Shown: positions 44,503 through 58,653, counted from the stretch's first letter. The stretch: DNA of 64,000 nt from Glebionis coronaria (GCA_025667525.1 CM046876.1:24391224-24455223); one strand, 5' to 3'. Translations and numbers: made by a program. The notes: generated by a model not told the origin, from the letters alone.

Positions 44503-44743
44503 TAAGATTTTGTGAGTACAAAATTCGGGATTGATCCCCTTAATGTCGGATAATTTCCACGCAATTGCCCCTTTGTGGTCCTTTAGAACATTGATAAGTG
44601 CGGGTTTTCATCATTCGAAAGATCCTTCGCAATAGTAGCAGGCAACTTGTCGTCTCCTTCCAAGAATACGTATTCAAGATGAGGAGGTAAATCTTTCAAC
44701 TCGAGGATTGGTGGTTCCTCAATTGAAGATTTGGGCTCGATAC

Positions 44744-45522
44744 TCATAACCTCCTCTGGTGGAGGAAATGGGAAATCTTAAGAAAATCCTTGATAATCGA
44801 GAAGTCCTCATCGTTGTCGAGGTCTTCGTCACAAGTACGAGGAACATCAAATTCTTCCAATGTAAAACCACCACCTTCAAATGGAGTGAAGGATGGTGTC
44901 GAATTATCAAGAATGGGATCAAGCATAGTGGGATTGCCACTATTTTCATTGTCACCAAAACCTAAAACTTCTTGTGAAAGTTCCTCGAACACGACGTCGA
45001 TCATATCAACGAGGTTTATGGTCGCGACGGAATAAACATGAGAAATTGGAGAGTTTCGTGTTGCGTTTATAACAAGTTCCTCGTCGTTGAAATGTAAGGT
45101 GATTTTTCTAGCATGCACATCAATCAACGCCATTGACGTATCCAAAACGAACGACCTAAAATAAGAGGAACTTGAGGATTCGTGGGAATATCGACAACGA
45201 TAAAGTCTATCAGATAATAGAACTTTCCCACTTTCACAAAAACGTCTTCGGCCAATCCACATGCGGGAATAGTTGAATGATCGGCCAATTCGATAGACAT
45301 TTGTGATGGAGTTAGATTAGGAAAATTGAGCGACTTGAAGATTGCAAGTGGCATCAAGTTAATACTAGCACCAAGATCGGCCAAGGCATAACATTCTTCC
45401 ATATCTTGGATAGCACATGGAATCAAGAATTTACCGGGATCACCGACTTTTTGAGGTATGCGGTTAAGATAAACCGATGAACAACTAGACAACTGTTGCA
45501 ATTTCTCCTTGTTGTTTAACAT
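44744..45522 (-). pseudogene. gypsy B protease region
   Basis: ALADLGASINLMP and VPLILGRSF identify the aspartic protease. A one-base frameshift after LGRSF (near 45150) moves the reading frame to 45262-44744, which carries the acidic linker to RT (DNDEDFSIIKDF). The frames on the plus strand are shadows. Confidence 0.85.
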
Positions 45523-45525
45523 ACT

Positions 45526-47529
45526 CTAAAAGTTAGCGGCAAATCGGGGCATCATGACCAAAGCTTCGGTAAAACTTACATTGAAATGCACATCAAGAAA
45601 CATTTTCATAAAAAGCTCAAATTTGTAATTGTCACGCTCTTGACGTTTCTCCTTACGAAGTCTCGATGGGTAAGGCAAAGGTGGTGTGGGTTGAGGCATA
45701 GGCATAGCCCTTGGAATCTCGGGTTCCAATGTTGGTAATGGGTCAACCGTAGGTGTGGCTTGAGCGGTACTTCGTAGGATTGGGATATTCTCCTCTTCGA
45801 CCACCACCTCGGATTTTTCCTCAATTTCCTCCACCGTTGGAGTAATTGGTTGAGGAGTCGGTTCCTTAAGTGTCTTACCACTTCGTGTGGTAATCACTTT
45901 CATCTCTCCTTTAGGGTTCGATATGGTGTTACTTGGAAGACTACTCGAAGACGGTTTACACATTATAGCCTCAAACATGGATGAAATTTTATCCTCAAAC
46001 ATAGATTGCCTCATATCGGCCTTAAGCATCTCTTGTTTTATTTCATGTTACCCTTGTTCCATCTTTTGTTGTTTTTGTTTTAACCTAGTTACATTTCCCT
46101 CCATTTTGTTGGTATGAATCTTAAGCTCATTTGCTAACTCGTTTTTCAACTCCTTTTTCAAGTCATTCTTAAACTCGGATCTTAGGCTAATGATCTCTCT
46201 TTGAATATTATCAAACCTAGCATCATTTTCATTTGCGTATTCAACAAATTCATTTGGAAGATCTTTAAAGTTTTGCAAACTCTTGTTGTTGTTTTGAAAA
46301 TCATTGTTTTGATTTTTGTTTGAAACTTGGTTATCAGCCCCTTGATTCCCATAGTTGTTACACTTGTAATTGTTTTTGTAACCAACTTGATTGTTTCGAT
46401 AATTGTTAGCATTCTGATTGGGAGCAAAACCCGGTGGAGTCATTTGATTAGAGCGGGTAACTTGACCGTTTTGGTTGTAAGTTCCCGTGGCCGCGTAGGC
46501 ACTCGAAGTGTTACCATCGTTGGTAATGCACTCGAAGAAATCATGACCTCTACCACAATACATGCAAGAAACCTCAACCGCTTTAGCCGTAGCGGGAGTA
46601 CTTTGTTCACCAACTTTAAGTTCAATCAAAAGACCCTTAAGCTTATCAAAGATTTTGTTTTCCAAATTTGCGTCAATTTGGTAAGCATCAATGGTATGAG
46701 ACAATGAAGGCGAAGCCGAAGACGAAGCCTTACGAACACTCGACGTGCTACGAGAACTATAGACCTTAGACCTATTCTCAATGATCAACAATGCTTCCTC
46801 GACCATTTTACACAAAAAATTACCACCCGCGACAGCATTAAGATAATCTCTCTCATGGTCGTTCAATCCATTGTAAAACGGGTCAATTTGATGCAAGTCA
46901 GAAAAACCATGATGAGGACACTCGTGCAACATTTCCTTAAACCGATTCCAAGCCGTAGAAAAACTCTCATTAAATTATTGTGAAAATTTTGAGATCTCGT
47001 TTTTCAAATGCGTAGTCTTAGAGGGCGGGAAAAATTGGTTCACAAACTTCGAAACGAGATACTTGCACGTCAATATAGAATTGGGTGGCTCTTTCTCTAA
47101 CCAAGTTTTAGCGGGCCTCGCTAAGGAATACGAAAAAAGCATCATCTTAATCGAGTCGTTAGCAACATCCTTAAACTTGCAAGTGGCGGAAAGACGATTG
47201 AATTGGCGGATATGGTTGTGCGGGTTGTCCTTTTCATCTCCACGGAATTTGTTTTGGATCATCGACAACAAACCCGTCTCAACTTCAAAATTCCCCGCAA
47301 GGATGGCGGGAATCACAATAGCCTCTCCATAACCCTCGGTGGGTGCTTGAATTAACTCCATCATAGTTCGATTAGCCATGGTGACTTCTTGTTCTACGCT
47401 AGGTTCGTCAATAGGAGATTCCTCACTTGAAAGGTTAGGTGTGGTTTCCTTTCGGTTTCTTCGTTTACGTGCACGTCTAGCTTGGTTGCGAGTTTGCATA
47501 AACGTCACGTACAACGTGGGGATGAGCAA
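45526..47529 (-). pseudogene. gypsy B gag
   Basis: Three consecutive minus-strand blocks (47529-46975, 46932-46048, 46029-45526) are separated by in-frame TAA codons near 46972 and 46045. Features: a basic Arg/Lys-rich N-terminus, WLEKEPPNSI, NQFFPPSKT, DPFYNGL, a CMYCGRGHDFFEC Cys-rich motif, an Asn/Gln-rich linker, a coiled-coil-like Lys/Glu stretch and GEMKVITTRSGK. The last block ends at a TAG aligned with a Lys in element A. Confidence 0.85.
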
Positions 47530-48223
47530 AGAAGATTCTTTTTGGTGTTTTTGACTTTTTCAATTTTTTTTGTGGTTTTTGATTGTTTTTATTTTTTTTT
47601 ATTTTGTGATGTATTATGTAGACAAAAATCTACAAATCTCTCCTCAAATCAAATCTCTTGATTAAAAGAGCCTCAAGGAATGAAAACGATCACGTGAAGT
47701 GAACGCATTCGATGACTTTAGAACGTTGGTGGAACACCAAAACGTTCAAGAGGGTTTAATCAATTGAAACCAAGAAAATATATATGATATGTAGATAATA
47801 CTTTGGTTGGCAAACCCTCGATTAGCCCTATTTATCTAAACATGCACAAGCAAGCGGAGAAACGAGGCGGCGCGAAGCACATAAGAGCCTTTTTCTTTAG
47901 GGTATATTTTATAATACCCGCCTTATACCCACCTTATAGTTTGTGTTTTTCAAAATTAAGCTTCACGAAAGTAATTATCTATTTTGACTTTTTTCTTTTG
48001 TTTGAGATTCGAATACAATGATCGAGTGATGAAATCCCGAAACAAGGTTGTGTTTTCACACTTTTGGAGTACTTGTGAATTTATTGTTCTACGTATACAA
48101 TATAGTAATAATATTCACACAAAGCACGAAAAACCGATAATACGTATTAGTAGAGTTCTACTAATACAATTATAGTTATGGATAATATAAAAACAATTGT
48201 TCAAATCAAAACATAACACGCCT

Positions 48224-48241
48224 CTTTGGCAGCGACACCAA
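48224..48241 (-). promoter_or_regulatory. primer-binding site of gypsy B
   Basis: On the minus strand TTTTGGTGTCGCTGCCAA follows the LTR end after a couple of bases. It is a diverged form of the TGGCGCCGCTGCCGG site of element C, in keeping with an Asp-tRNA-type primer. Confidence 0.6.
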
Positions 48242-48243
48242 AA

Positions 48244-51200
48244 TGATTGTAGGGGTTCTACACACTTTTAGGAAAAAGGCGTAAAAGCGGCAAGTATTAA
48301 GTGTCGGTTTAGGAAAACCAAGCACTAATGACCCTTAATGGTGAAAAGTTCGTTTCCCAAGGAGGCTAGTGTGTTGTGTAAAGAGATGATTAAATGTTTG
48401 TGATTATAATTATGAGAAAAGAAAAGAGAAAAGAATGACGGTTACGGTTGAAATTAAACTAAGACGATAATCGTGCACGTAAAACCGTAAAATATGACGA
48501 AATTTAAAAATTAACCAAAAATTCCTAGAAAATTGCAATAAATCCTAAAAAATGTAACTAGAGTTTACAAAAAATCAAAAATCACTCAAACCTTTAATTT
48601 AATTAAATATTAATTTTTTAATGCTAATTAAAGCCGAAAAAATCAATTTAATTAACAAAAATCCCAAAATGAGATTTTTCACTTTGTAAACCTCTAAAAT
48701 AACTTAACTAAATTAAGAACTATTTTAGAAAAATGTAAAATTAATTAAAACTATTTAAAATGATTAAAAACTATAAAAATCTTAAAATAATTCTAAAAAT
48801 TAATTGAAAGACAATAAAATTAATCTAAAAGTTTTAAAAATCCTAACTTAATGTATTTATACTAGGAAAAATGTAAAACTTGCAAAAATCTTAAATTTAA
48901 ATTTTAATAATAAAATAATAATAAAATAATATTAAAAATCCAAAATTTATAAAAAATTCTAAAAAGTTGCAAACTAGTTTATTTTAACCTAAGTAACACA
49001 GAAATGAACTTGAAATACCAAAATACCCCTATTGGGCCTGCAAATGGGCCAAATAGCAAAACAGTCCCTTAATGGGCTGAAAATAGGCCCAATAAGAAAA
49101 AGTCCACCTAATAAGCCCAAAATCTCCTATCTTACTCAAAATTCAATTTTAAACACAAAATTTCAAAGGCCCAAAAGCTGAAAGTGAGCTTATCACAACT
49201 TATTTCAAAGCAGCTTATTCTTAATGGGCTTTTTGGCCCATTAAGCTATAAGTTGATGCCATAAGCTAAAATTTGACACACAACCTTCTCTAGACCTAAT
49301 TAAGCTGTTTGTAAAAAGAATTTTTGAATAAGCCCAAGAAATAAGCCTGAAATAAGCAAAAGCTCTCTACAAAAAAAATGACAAAATAGTCATTTTTGAG
49401 TTCTAGACCACTTCAAGGGCTGATTCAAGTTGCAAAATGTTTCAAATGACAAAACTAAGCTTAATAATCAAAAAATATTTCCAAAAAGCACAAAGAATAA
49501 GCTGGAATAAGCAATAAGCACTTTATGTAAAACTCAACATAGTTGGTTTTCTAGTCAAACCTAAACATCAAACCCTAAAAAGCTCCAGATTAGTCAAATG
49601 GGTCAAATAAGGAAGATTGATTACAAAAACAAAGTTGTTGCAAGTCTGGATAAGCTAAAATAGCTTATGAATAAGCTGTTTGAAAATTAACACTAGCATG
49701 GGCTAGTTTTGGGTGTCCAGCAGTGGAAAAAGTTGTCACTGCTTGACTATCTTGACTTTTTGTCTTGTGTGAATTTTTGTTGGATTCAAGGCACACAAAG
49801 GCACCCTTATAACCAATGGGTTATAAGAAGTCAATCACAATCAAATAAACACAAATCCTAATAGCCAATTGATACAGTTTAATCAAAACATGCCCAGATA
49901 TGACACAAACATGAACATAAGCAGTTATGAACAAGACAAGCAGTTTTAGCAAGAATAAGCCAACCAAATTTCACCAAATGCTTACACAAGATATAAATAA
50001 TTCAAATGAACAAAAATAAACTTGTTTCATACACTGGATTAAAGATTAGACAAAGATTCAAGTAAATCAAAGTTACTGATGAACAAACAGATGAACACAA
50101 GTGAGGTTGCTGATGTTATTGACCACAGACCCAATTTCAAACACTCAAATCTCTTAAACAGGTTATACAAACTTGATTTAAGCAATTTTTAATCCTAAAC
50201 ATGCATACACCCTATGTGTTACCAAGATTTTAGGTCAAAATTTTCAAAATCAAACAAGTTATAGCACAAGCTTAGATTTGATGTTTCAAAAGTCAAAACT
50301 TGCAAATATCAGAACACAAGCACTTGTATATCAGATACAAACACAAACAAACAACTAGCACTTACTCAAAATCAAACTAGAAACTTAAAACAGTAGACCC
50401 AAACACCCCTTTCACTTTTTAATCCAAGATTTAACAAAGCAATTGTGTATTTCAGGTTTACCCAAGCCTAATCTAACATCATAACAACATTATCATGCAG
50501 TATTAAGCAGATTTAAGCCACAAGAACAACCATTATAACACCAGATCACAAAAACACTAAAAATCACTTTTCAAGCAGATTTTGGGTAAGAAGGCTCAAA
50601 CCTCATGAATGTACATCCACACTCACGAATTTTTGAGCTTATGTGCCTAGCTTAACAAGGCACAAGCTTCCACAAAGCTGCTAAGAGTAACAAGGTTAGA
50701 ACAAGCAATATATAAAACTGAAAAATGAAAATTTAAGCTGATTAATGCAACCTTTGTACCCACTCCTTGATTATCCCCAAACCACAAGCTCACAACACCT
50801 TGATAATCTTCTTATCAGGGTGTATAGATCACTTGTTATCCAAAAATTCCAAGGATGTACCAAAGACTTAGCAAAATATCAGTTTTTGGAAGATTATGCA
50901 ATTTCTTGCACAATCTTAGAAAACAGGTTTTGAGAATTCAAATTCATAAACATGTAACAATAACAAGCAAAGAATAAAGATGGCACTTGGATTTATTCAA
51001 CAATTCAAACTCTATTTCATTAAAACGAATATAGGATTCATAGAATGTTGAACAAGGAAAAACCAAGAGCAAATTTTGATGTAATGAGTCCTATGCCTTA
51101 TATAGGCTACATGAATACTAGAAAAGTTGAAAAATAACATAAAACCTAGTTGGTGAAGTCCCTAAAATGCCCTTGCAGTTTGAATTTTGTCTTGAACATG

Positions 51201-52301
51201 TGAAGTTATCTTGGACGTTTGTGGAGTTGGTAGCTGGTCCAATTGTGATCAATGGCTCAAAGGAAGCTTAAAATGTAAGCTTCAATATGGATGGTTGGAT
51301 TGCTGGCATGTTTTGGCATCTTCCTCAATTATTGTAGCAGGGGACTTATCATGTGAGCTTGTGAGTGGTGAGGTGGCAAGTTTAAGGTGTGGGTTATGTT
51401 TATGACACCATTAATCATAAATCTGGAGAGAATTAGGGTTTAATTTCAAGTATTAATCAAACCCCTAATTGTGTCCATATGGTGAATAGTGGATGTTTTG
51501 ATTCGGATTAACATTTGAAAACATGTTAACCGCCATAATTAGATAACTAATTAAATTAGTTATAAAAGCTGGTGAGTGGAAAGTGACGTGGTGAAATGGT
51601 GAGGTGTGATTGGCTGGTGGGATTTGGTGGGTGAGGTGGCAAGCTGTGGTTGGTTACGGTAACTTTGTATGTCTTCCAAGTTTGACCCATTGGCTTTCAT
51701 TCTCCTTTCATTTCATTTAAAACCTTGCATAATCCGAATCCCTTTGTTATTCAAGTTTCATTTCTTAGACTTTTGCCCCAAAACTTTTGCAAAGGTTTAT
51801 CAAAGGACTTATTTTGCCACTTCATGATATTTGGAGGACTGATTTTGGCATTTTCTTCATTCTGCAAGGTCTTGACTTGTTTGTTGACTTCTTGGAGGAC
51901 TAAAAATGACAACTCTTTATAAATGAGGGACCATTCTAGCCAATTCTCAAAGTGGAGGGTCCTTTTTGTAATTTGACAAACATTAAGGACCAAACTTGTA
52001 ATTATGAATAAACAAGGGTTTAAAGTGTCAATTCTTCAATATTGGAGGACCCTTCTTCAATAATCTTCAATTCTTCTAGGGTTATTCTTGGAAAATCAAT
52101 ACTAGGGCATGGTTCATTGTGCGGCTTCGTTTCCCGTGTTCGTTTTTGCTTGTTTCTTGTGATCTTTTACCATTTTCTCAATATCCGTACCTAAAATACA
52201 CATTGAACAAACACAAGCATATATTTGGCATTTTTCATGATTTTTTATGCATTTAAAGCCCGTTTTGGAAGATGAGACTATGTATAAAAGCAGTCTCATC
52301 A
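48244..52301 (-). mobile_element. right (5') LTR of gypsy B
   Basis: Runs from TGATTGTAGGGG to CTCATCA, giving TGAT...ATCA ends. A minus-strand TATA candidate lies near 51100-51110 (plus CTTATATAGG). It lacks both the CCTCC/GGAGG hairpin and the ATTCCGG-type repeats seen in A and C. Confidence 0.9.
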
Positions 52302-53417
52302 TGCCCACTATTCGGAATGCTGAAACTCATGTAATCCGGAATAAATTGAATTCTCACAATTCAGGAAAAGATATAAGCAAGTAATTCGGGAAAAGATTTA
52401 AAAGAAACTGTTCGGAATACAAGGGTTTTTAAACCCGAATTAAGTAAAATTAAACAAAATAAGCAAGACTCAAATAAGCACTTAACTAAAAGCTTAACCA
52501 AATTGATTTTAAGAAAAAGCAAATAAGCCACAAATTTAAAACTCTAAAAACACCAAATAAGCCAAATATTAAAAAGCAACTTTTAAAAGATTTAAACTAT
52601 GAAAACAACTTAATTAAAAATAAGCTAAATACTAATTACTCAAAAAGCACAATAAGCTAAAACATCAAACACACCAAATCAATAAGCACAATCTAATAAG
52701 CAAATCAATCAAACAATCAACAAGATTAAACCAACTACATGATTAATGAAATAAAACAATAGATTATGATTAAGAAAGGAAGAATGAGAATTAACTAAAA
52801 AGCTTTGAATTAATTATAAAGATTAAGATTCAATTACAAGATTAAAAAGATGAAAGATTAAGCAAACTTAAGAAAATTCTAGAGAGAGAAAGTAAAACAC
52901 ATACTCCTAATTACCTATTAAAACTAAAAACGAACTAATTAACTAACACCTTTTAATGAAAGATTAGGAGGGTATTTATAGGAGGAGGGGAGGTTGTTGT
53001 TGCTTCCTTCTTTCTCTTGTCTTCTCGTCTTTTTAAATAACTCGTCTTTCTCGACTTTGTCTCGGGATTAGTCGAATGATAATATGAACTCGTCTTCTAA
53101 TTTTCTTCTTTTAGTAGACTTGGTTCTTCGACTTCGTCAAACTTCCGTCTTTAGACTTTTTCTTCGATAAATCTTTAGAATAGGCCTTTGACTTCCGTTC
53201 TTCTTTCACTTTTGATCTTTTGACTTTGTATTTTGTCTTTTTCTACGATAAAAGCCCGTGAAAGCCCGTGTTTCCTTCCTTTTTCATATTTTTGTCCTAA
53301 AACACAATAAAAACACAAACCACGCATAATTCCGCCTTTTACGACATTAAATACACGTTTTGGTCTTGTTATTATTATAATTAAGTGGTAAAAGGATAAG
53401 TGTTTTCACACTTATTA
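52302..53417 (-). mobile_element. left (3') LTR of gypsy A, second segment
   Basis: Resumes the match to the right LTR at ATTCGGAATGCTGAAACTC after gypsy B, and ends CACTTATTA at 53417. It carries the minus-strand TATA box (plus TATTTATA at about 52973-52980). Its neighbouring hairpin is damaged here (CCTTTTAAT in place of CCTCCTAAT). The element's purine tract AGGGGAT follows at 53418-53425 (plus AATCCCCTAC). Confidence 0.9.
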
Positions 53418-55529
53418 AATCCCCTACACTTGACCATTGCAATGCCCTCATGCAATGCATTAATTTCAAAGCACGATTTACATTTTCCATCATAATTAAC
53501 CCACCTTGGCCTTTATTAAATACTAGACACTAAGGAAACTAAAAAGATAGAAATTACAAAATGCTTGAAAGGAAGAACAAGTAAACAGATCGAAGACTTA
53601 CATTAGGGCTTTGGTTGTCATGAATGTTTATCACACTCAAGTTTCACGTTCCCCATACTAAGCTTAAAAACGAGATCATTGTTATTATAAGTTAGTAAGC
53701 TAACACTCACTCATGTGGCTCAATTATTCGCTTAGACCCCTTATTCCTAGGTGTATCTTTTATATTTTATTGTTGTCTTGAATGATCACGAGGATGCATT
53801 GTTGAGTTATTTCGATAGTTTATTTAGGCTGAAAATAAAGTAGGACGATGTAATCAGTAGTTAGCTAAAGGACAAAATCTTTTAATACTACTTCTCGAAA
53901 CCTCATAAAGTTCATATCTTGGCATAACTCGTTTCACGATTTGAGACCTTTCTCGGATCGATATTTGGCATTGACTTCATACTTCGTATCTTGAGAGATG
54001 ATCTTTAAATAATGGTCTTCTCTTCATAATAGAAATTTCTTCACTTGAAGTTTTTGGGAGATTCTTTATACTTGGACCACGACTTCTTCATTTTTCTCCA
54101 TTCTTTATTTGGGGTTTTGATATACAATGATCCGCCTCCTTTTAGGACTTCTCATACCTTGCTAGGGTCTTTTCAGATAGACATCTCCATGATCTTTAGG
54201 AGAGTATTTGCTTTTCGTTGTGTGTCTCGATCCTTCATATTGATTTTTGATAAATGATTCTTCACATCACTTTGGATCTTTAGCAACAAAATATAGCCCT
54301 CATGCCTTGTTAGGGCCTTTTCGGACTCGCCAATCTTCGCATCCCGCTTCAATAAGTTATGCCTTGGCTATGAACTCTAATTAATACCGAACAACTTTTA
54401 AACGATCTTGTGCTAGAAGCTAAGTAACTTTTCAAATCATACAACCTTACTTATTGCAATTATATTTATTAACAAGCGATGGGAGAAAAAGCTCATAATT
54501 AACACACATAAATTCGTGAAAGAATACCAAACTTATAATTGACTCTATCATCTCTCGTTCTCCACAATTTAAAATCTCAAGGAATGAGACTCGTGGATGC
54601 TTAGCCTATTAAATCAAAGTTTTGGGTTTTCAAGTCATCTATAGGATCTTGCAACTTCTTAGACTTTTTCAAGTTTAGAATTCACATTTTAAAGTTTCTT
54701 TGATAAATAACTTTCTAGGATCAATTATAGGAACTTGCGAAAAGTTCTGGTTCTTAACCCGTATGAGTTAAGACTTTCGCGTTTTAAAGTTCCCTATATA
54801 AAAGTCTAGCAAAACTTGATTTAAACATGTTAAGGATACTAGCTAGAGTAAACTCAAATAAGTAAACTCGGGTTGAGTCAAAAGATTCAAGACGGGCCTA
54901 ATATATCAAAGACATCTAAACTTGTTAAAACCATTTTATTTATTTATTTTTCTTTTGACTTTATTCTTGAAATGAAATATATACATACGATGCAAGAAAA
55001 TAAAATAAAATAATTGAAAAATACTACTAGGCCAAAATAGATCAAAATTTTTGAAAAAATGTCGAAAAATTAAATTTTCCGATTAAAACGAGGACATATT
55101 CATGGAATATCCCACTTAACTTCGATAGAAATCCCCCTTAACTTGATATAAACATTGTCCTCAATGTTTAAGCATGTGGGAGTAAACTCCCCTACATTTA
55201 GGACATTGCGCACTTTGTTTAATTCTTGCTAAGGAAGAGACGACTATAGTGATTTCCATTTCAACATTTATCAATAAGATATGGAATCAAAAGTGTATAG
55301 GATAGAACCGGGAAGACGGGAAGACAGGATCACGGGGTCGTCAAATATCATCAAAAGTGGATCTTTGAAAGCTTTAATCCTTGCACATCATAAGAAACAA
55401 GACAACAAACACCTACGTGGCTCCCCCTACACTTATTATGAAAACGGGTAAAAAGGATAGATCAACGGGTTGCCTCCCGAGAAGCGCTTGTTTTTGTTAA
55501 CCGAGTCACAAGCCTGACTCGACCCAGAA
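53418..55529 (-). other. non-coding 3' region of gypsy A
   Basis: Lies between the integrase stop and the purine tract. No ORF of note. Just after the integrase stop comes a conserved block (on the minus strand TGACTCGGTTAACAAAAAC then GCGCTTCTCGGGAGGCAACC). Several stretches are shared with the 3' region of gypsy B, e.g. AACGAGATCATTG and TCTTGAATGATCACGAGGA. Confidence 0.8.
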
Positions 55530-56845
55530 TTAATTCAAGGTAAACGTGGTGAGGGATGGAATCATCTCGTGAGAGATGTCCTCACCAAAGTACAACTTAA
55601 CACGTTGGCCATTCACCTTAAAGTTGGGCCCATTTGGTTGAGCGAGCTCAAGAGTACCGTATGGGTAAATTTTAGCAACGGTGAATGGGCCGGACCAACG
55701 AGATTTAAGCTTGCCCGAAAATATTTTCAACCAAGAGTTAAAGAGTAAAACCTGATCTCCAATTTTGAACTCTCGGTTTTTGATCTTTGAATCATGAATG
55801 AGCTTGGTTTTTGCCTTATAGATCAAAGAGTTCTCATAAGACTCATTCCTTAATTCATTGAGTTCATTGAGTTGGATTTTCCTAAGATCACTGGCTTTGT
55901 TGATATCAAAATTAGCCCATTTCAAGGCCCAATAAGCCTTATGCTCCAACTCAATGGGGAGGTGGCAAGCCTTTCCATAGACAAGGCGAGAAGGGGTACA
56001 ACATATAGGTGTCTTGTAAGCGGTACGGAAAGCCCACAAAGCATTATCTAACTTATCGGCCCATGAGGCACGAAGCTCTCCCACGGTTCGCTCTAAGATT
56101 CGCTTAAGTCCACGGTTAGAGATCTCTGCTTGACCATTAGTTTGTGGATGATACGCGATGGAAAGTCGATGATTGACACCATACTTAGCCATGACTTGTG
56201 TATATTGATCATTGCAAAAATGAGTCCTGCAATCACTAATGATAGCACGAGGAACACCGAATCGAGCAAATAATTGTTTCAAAAAGTTCACAACCACCCT
56301 CGCATCGTTCGTAGGTAAAGCTTTTGCTTCAACCCATTTGGATACGTAGTCAACGACTACGAGGATGTACTTGTTCCCTTTGGATGATGGAAATGACCCC
56401 ATAAAGTCGATTCCCCATACGTCAAAGATTTCACATTCTTGGATGAAATTTTGAGGCATCTCATCTTTTTGTGTGCTTTTGCCTTGTATTTGGCAAGCAT
56501 CACAATGCTTAACCATTTCATGAGCGTAATGATAAATGGGGCCAATAGAATCCGAAATCGAAAACTTTCTTCGCGGTATAATTAGGACCAAAGTGACCAC
56601 CGGTGGGTCCTTTGTGGCAAGCTTCTAGGATTAGTAAAGCTGCCGGCCCATCAACACACCTACGAATGACAAGATCCGCACATTTGCTTGAAAAGGTAAG
56701 GGTCGTCCCAATAATAGTGTTTAATATCCTTAAAGAATTTTTTCTTTTGTTGGGACGTTAACCCTTCCATAAGAACACCACCCGCTAAATAGTTTGTAAT
56801 GTCCGCAAACCATGGGGTATCGTCAAGATTGGAGTTAATAGACAT
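55530..56845 (-). pseudogene. gypsy A integrase
   Basis: The long frame 56600-55530 (356 residues) has the zinc-binding Cys pair in KHCDACQ, then the DDE triad as [15 protein letters not shown] and GQAEISN, and a C-terminal GPFTV...GTLEL segment without a chromodomain. Upstream frame 56845-56660 is the N-terminal part, separated by a frameshift near 56650. The DDE region is the longest intact piece of this element. Confidence 0.9.
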
Positions 56846-56934
56846 TAAGGCCTCATGGGGAAAGTACTCATTAATTTCTTGATTAGGAAGTTCCCCTTGA
56901 TAAGGATCCTCGAGTCTACTAAGATGATCCGCGA

Positions 56935-58653
56935 CTAGGTTTTCCGCTCCCTTTTTATCACGAATTTGATTTTAAATTCTTGAAGGAGCAAAAACCAACG
57001 AAGGAGTCTCGGTTTAGCATCTTTCTTGGTCAACAAGTACTTCAAGGCGGAATGGTCGGTGTAAACGATGGTGGTGGAAAGCACAAGATAAGGGAGGAAT
57101 TTCTCAAAAGCATACACTATGGCTAAAAGCTCTTTTTCGGTAGTGGTATAATGCAATTAAGCCCTCGTCATTGTCTTGATAGCATAATGGATTGGTTGGA
57201 AGTGTTTGTTAACTCGTTGACCTAAAACCGCTCCTACCGTGAAATCACTAGCATCGCACATGAGCTCGAAAGGTAACTCCAAATTTGGAGAGACTAAGAC
57301 CGATGCCTTAATTAATTTACCTTTAAGAAGTTCGAATGAATCGAGACATTCTTGAGAAAAGATGAAAGGAGCATCCTTTTCTAAGAGGTGAGTCATAGGA
57401 CGAGGTATCTTAGAGAAATCTTGGATGAAACGACGATAAAATCCCGCATGACCTAAAAAAATTCTAACTCCTTTGACGGTGGTAGGTGGAGGTAACTTAG
57501 CAATGACGTCAACTTTAGCACGGTCGACTTCGATACCGGCTTTGGAAATTTTGTGGCCAAGGACAATACCTTCTTTTACCATGAAATGGCATTTTTCCCA
57601 ATTAAGAACGAGACAAGTGTCTTCACACCGGTTAAGCATACGTTCTAAATTGGCAAGGTAAGAAGAAAAGAATCACCATAGACCGAGAAATCGTCCATAA
57701 AGACTTCCATAGTTTCTTCAACCATGTCATGGAATATAGCCATCATACACCTTTGGAAAGTCCTAGGAGCATTGCATAAGCCGAAAAGCATTCTTTTGTA
57801 AGCATATGTTCCATAAGGACAAGTGAATGTGGTTTTCTCTTGGTCTTTTGGATCGATAGGAATTTGAAAATACCCGGAGAAACCTTCTAAGAAGCAATAG
57901 TAGTCATTACCTGCTAAACACTCGAGCATTTGATCCATGAAAGGAAGAGGAAAATGATTCCTTACGCGTGGCATCATTGAGCTTGCGATAGTCTATGCAA
58001 ACTCGCCAACCCGTGACAAGTCGAGTAGGAATAAACTCGTTGTTTTCATTGGGAACAATGGTTATTCCGCCTTTCTTAGGCACACAATGGACGGGACTAA
58101 CCCATGGCGAATCCGAGATAGAGTAAATCATTCTGGCATCTAGAAGTTTGATAACCTCTTTCTTGATGACGTCATGAATTTTTGGATTAACCCTTCTTTG
58201 GCTTTGGATTTCGGGTTTAAAGTCATCTTCCATGAGAATTTTATGAGTGCAAAAGTTAGGATCAATTCCGCGGATGTCGGAAATTTCCCACGCAATTGCT
58301 TTCTTATGATTTTTGAGCACATCGATAAGTCGAGATTTTTCATCCTCTTTTAAGTCCTTTGCAATGATGACATGTAACTTCTTATTGTCTTCTAGGAAAA
58401 CGTATTCAAGATGAGACGGTAACTCCTTAAGCTCTAAATCTGGAGGATTGTCAATGGAAGACTTAGTTAAATTAGGATCATCGTTTGTAACTTCCATAGG
58501 AGAAGGTGGAGAAATATGGTCCTCATTGAGAAGTTTCTCAATGGTACGAATGTCTTCTTCCCAATCGGAGGAAGAATCGTCATATTTTAAGTCCACATCC
58601 CTTAAACTTGCTTCAAATTCTTTCAAAAGAAAGTCACTTCCAAATGGAGTCAA
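56935..58653 (-). pseudogene. gypsy A reverse transcriptase and RNase H
   Basis: RT runs from KEVIKLLDARMIYSISDSPW through TRLVTGWRVCIDYRKLND to the active-site motif FMDD (EVFMDDFSVYG). RNase H follows with [33 protein letters not shown] and [10 protein letters not shown]. Breaks: a frameshift near 57960 in RT, another near 57645 and an in-frame TAA near 57156 in RNase H. Catalytic Asp pairs are visible but the protein cannot be made whole. Confidence 0.9.

Larger units (their letters stand above)
28058..52301 (-). mobile_element. gypsy element B (Athila-like) inside A's left LTR
   Basis: B has LTRs of about 4.05 kb at 28058-32110 and 48244-52301. Aligned to A's intact LTR, it interrupts AAGATGCA/CAATATTCGG. 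ATGCA at 28053-28057 and ATGCC at 52301-52305 are the probable target duplication with one change. The first base of the left LTR appears mutated (CGATTG against TGATTG). The internal region holds gag to integrase on the minus strand and a 3' non-coding region split by element C. About 6 differences occur in the first 170 bases between LTRs. Several stops and frameshifts are present. Confidence 0.88.
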
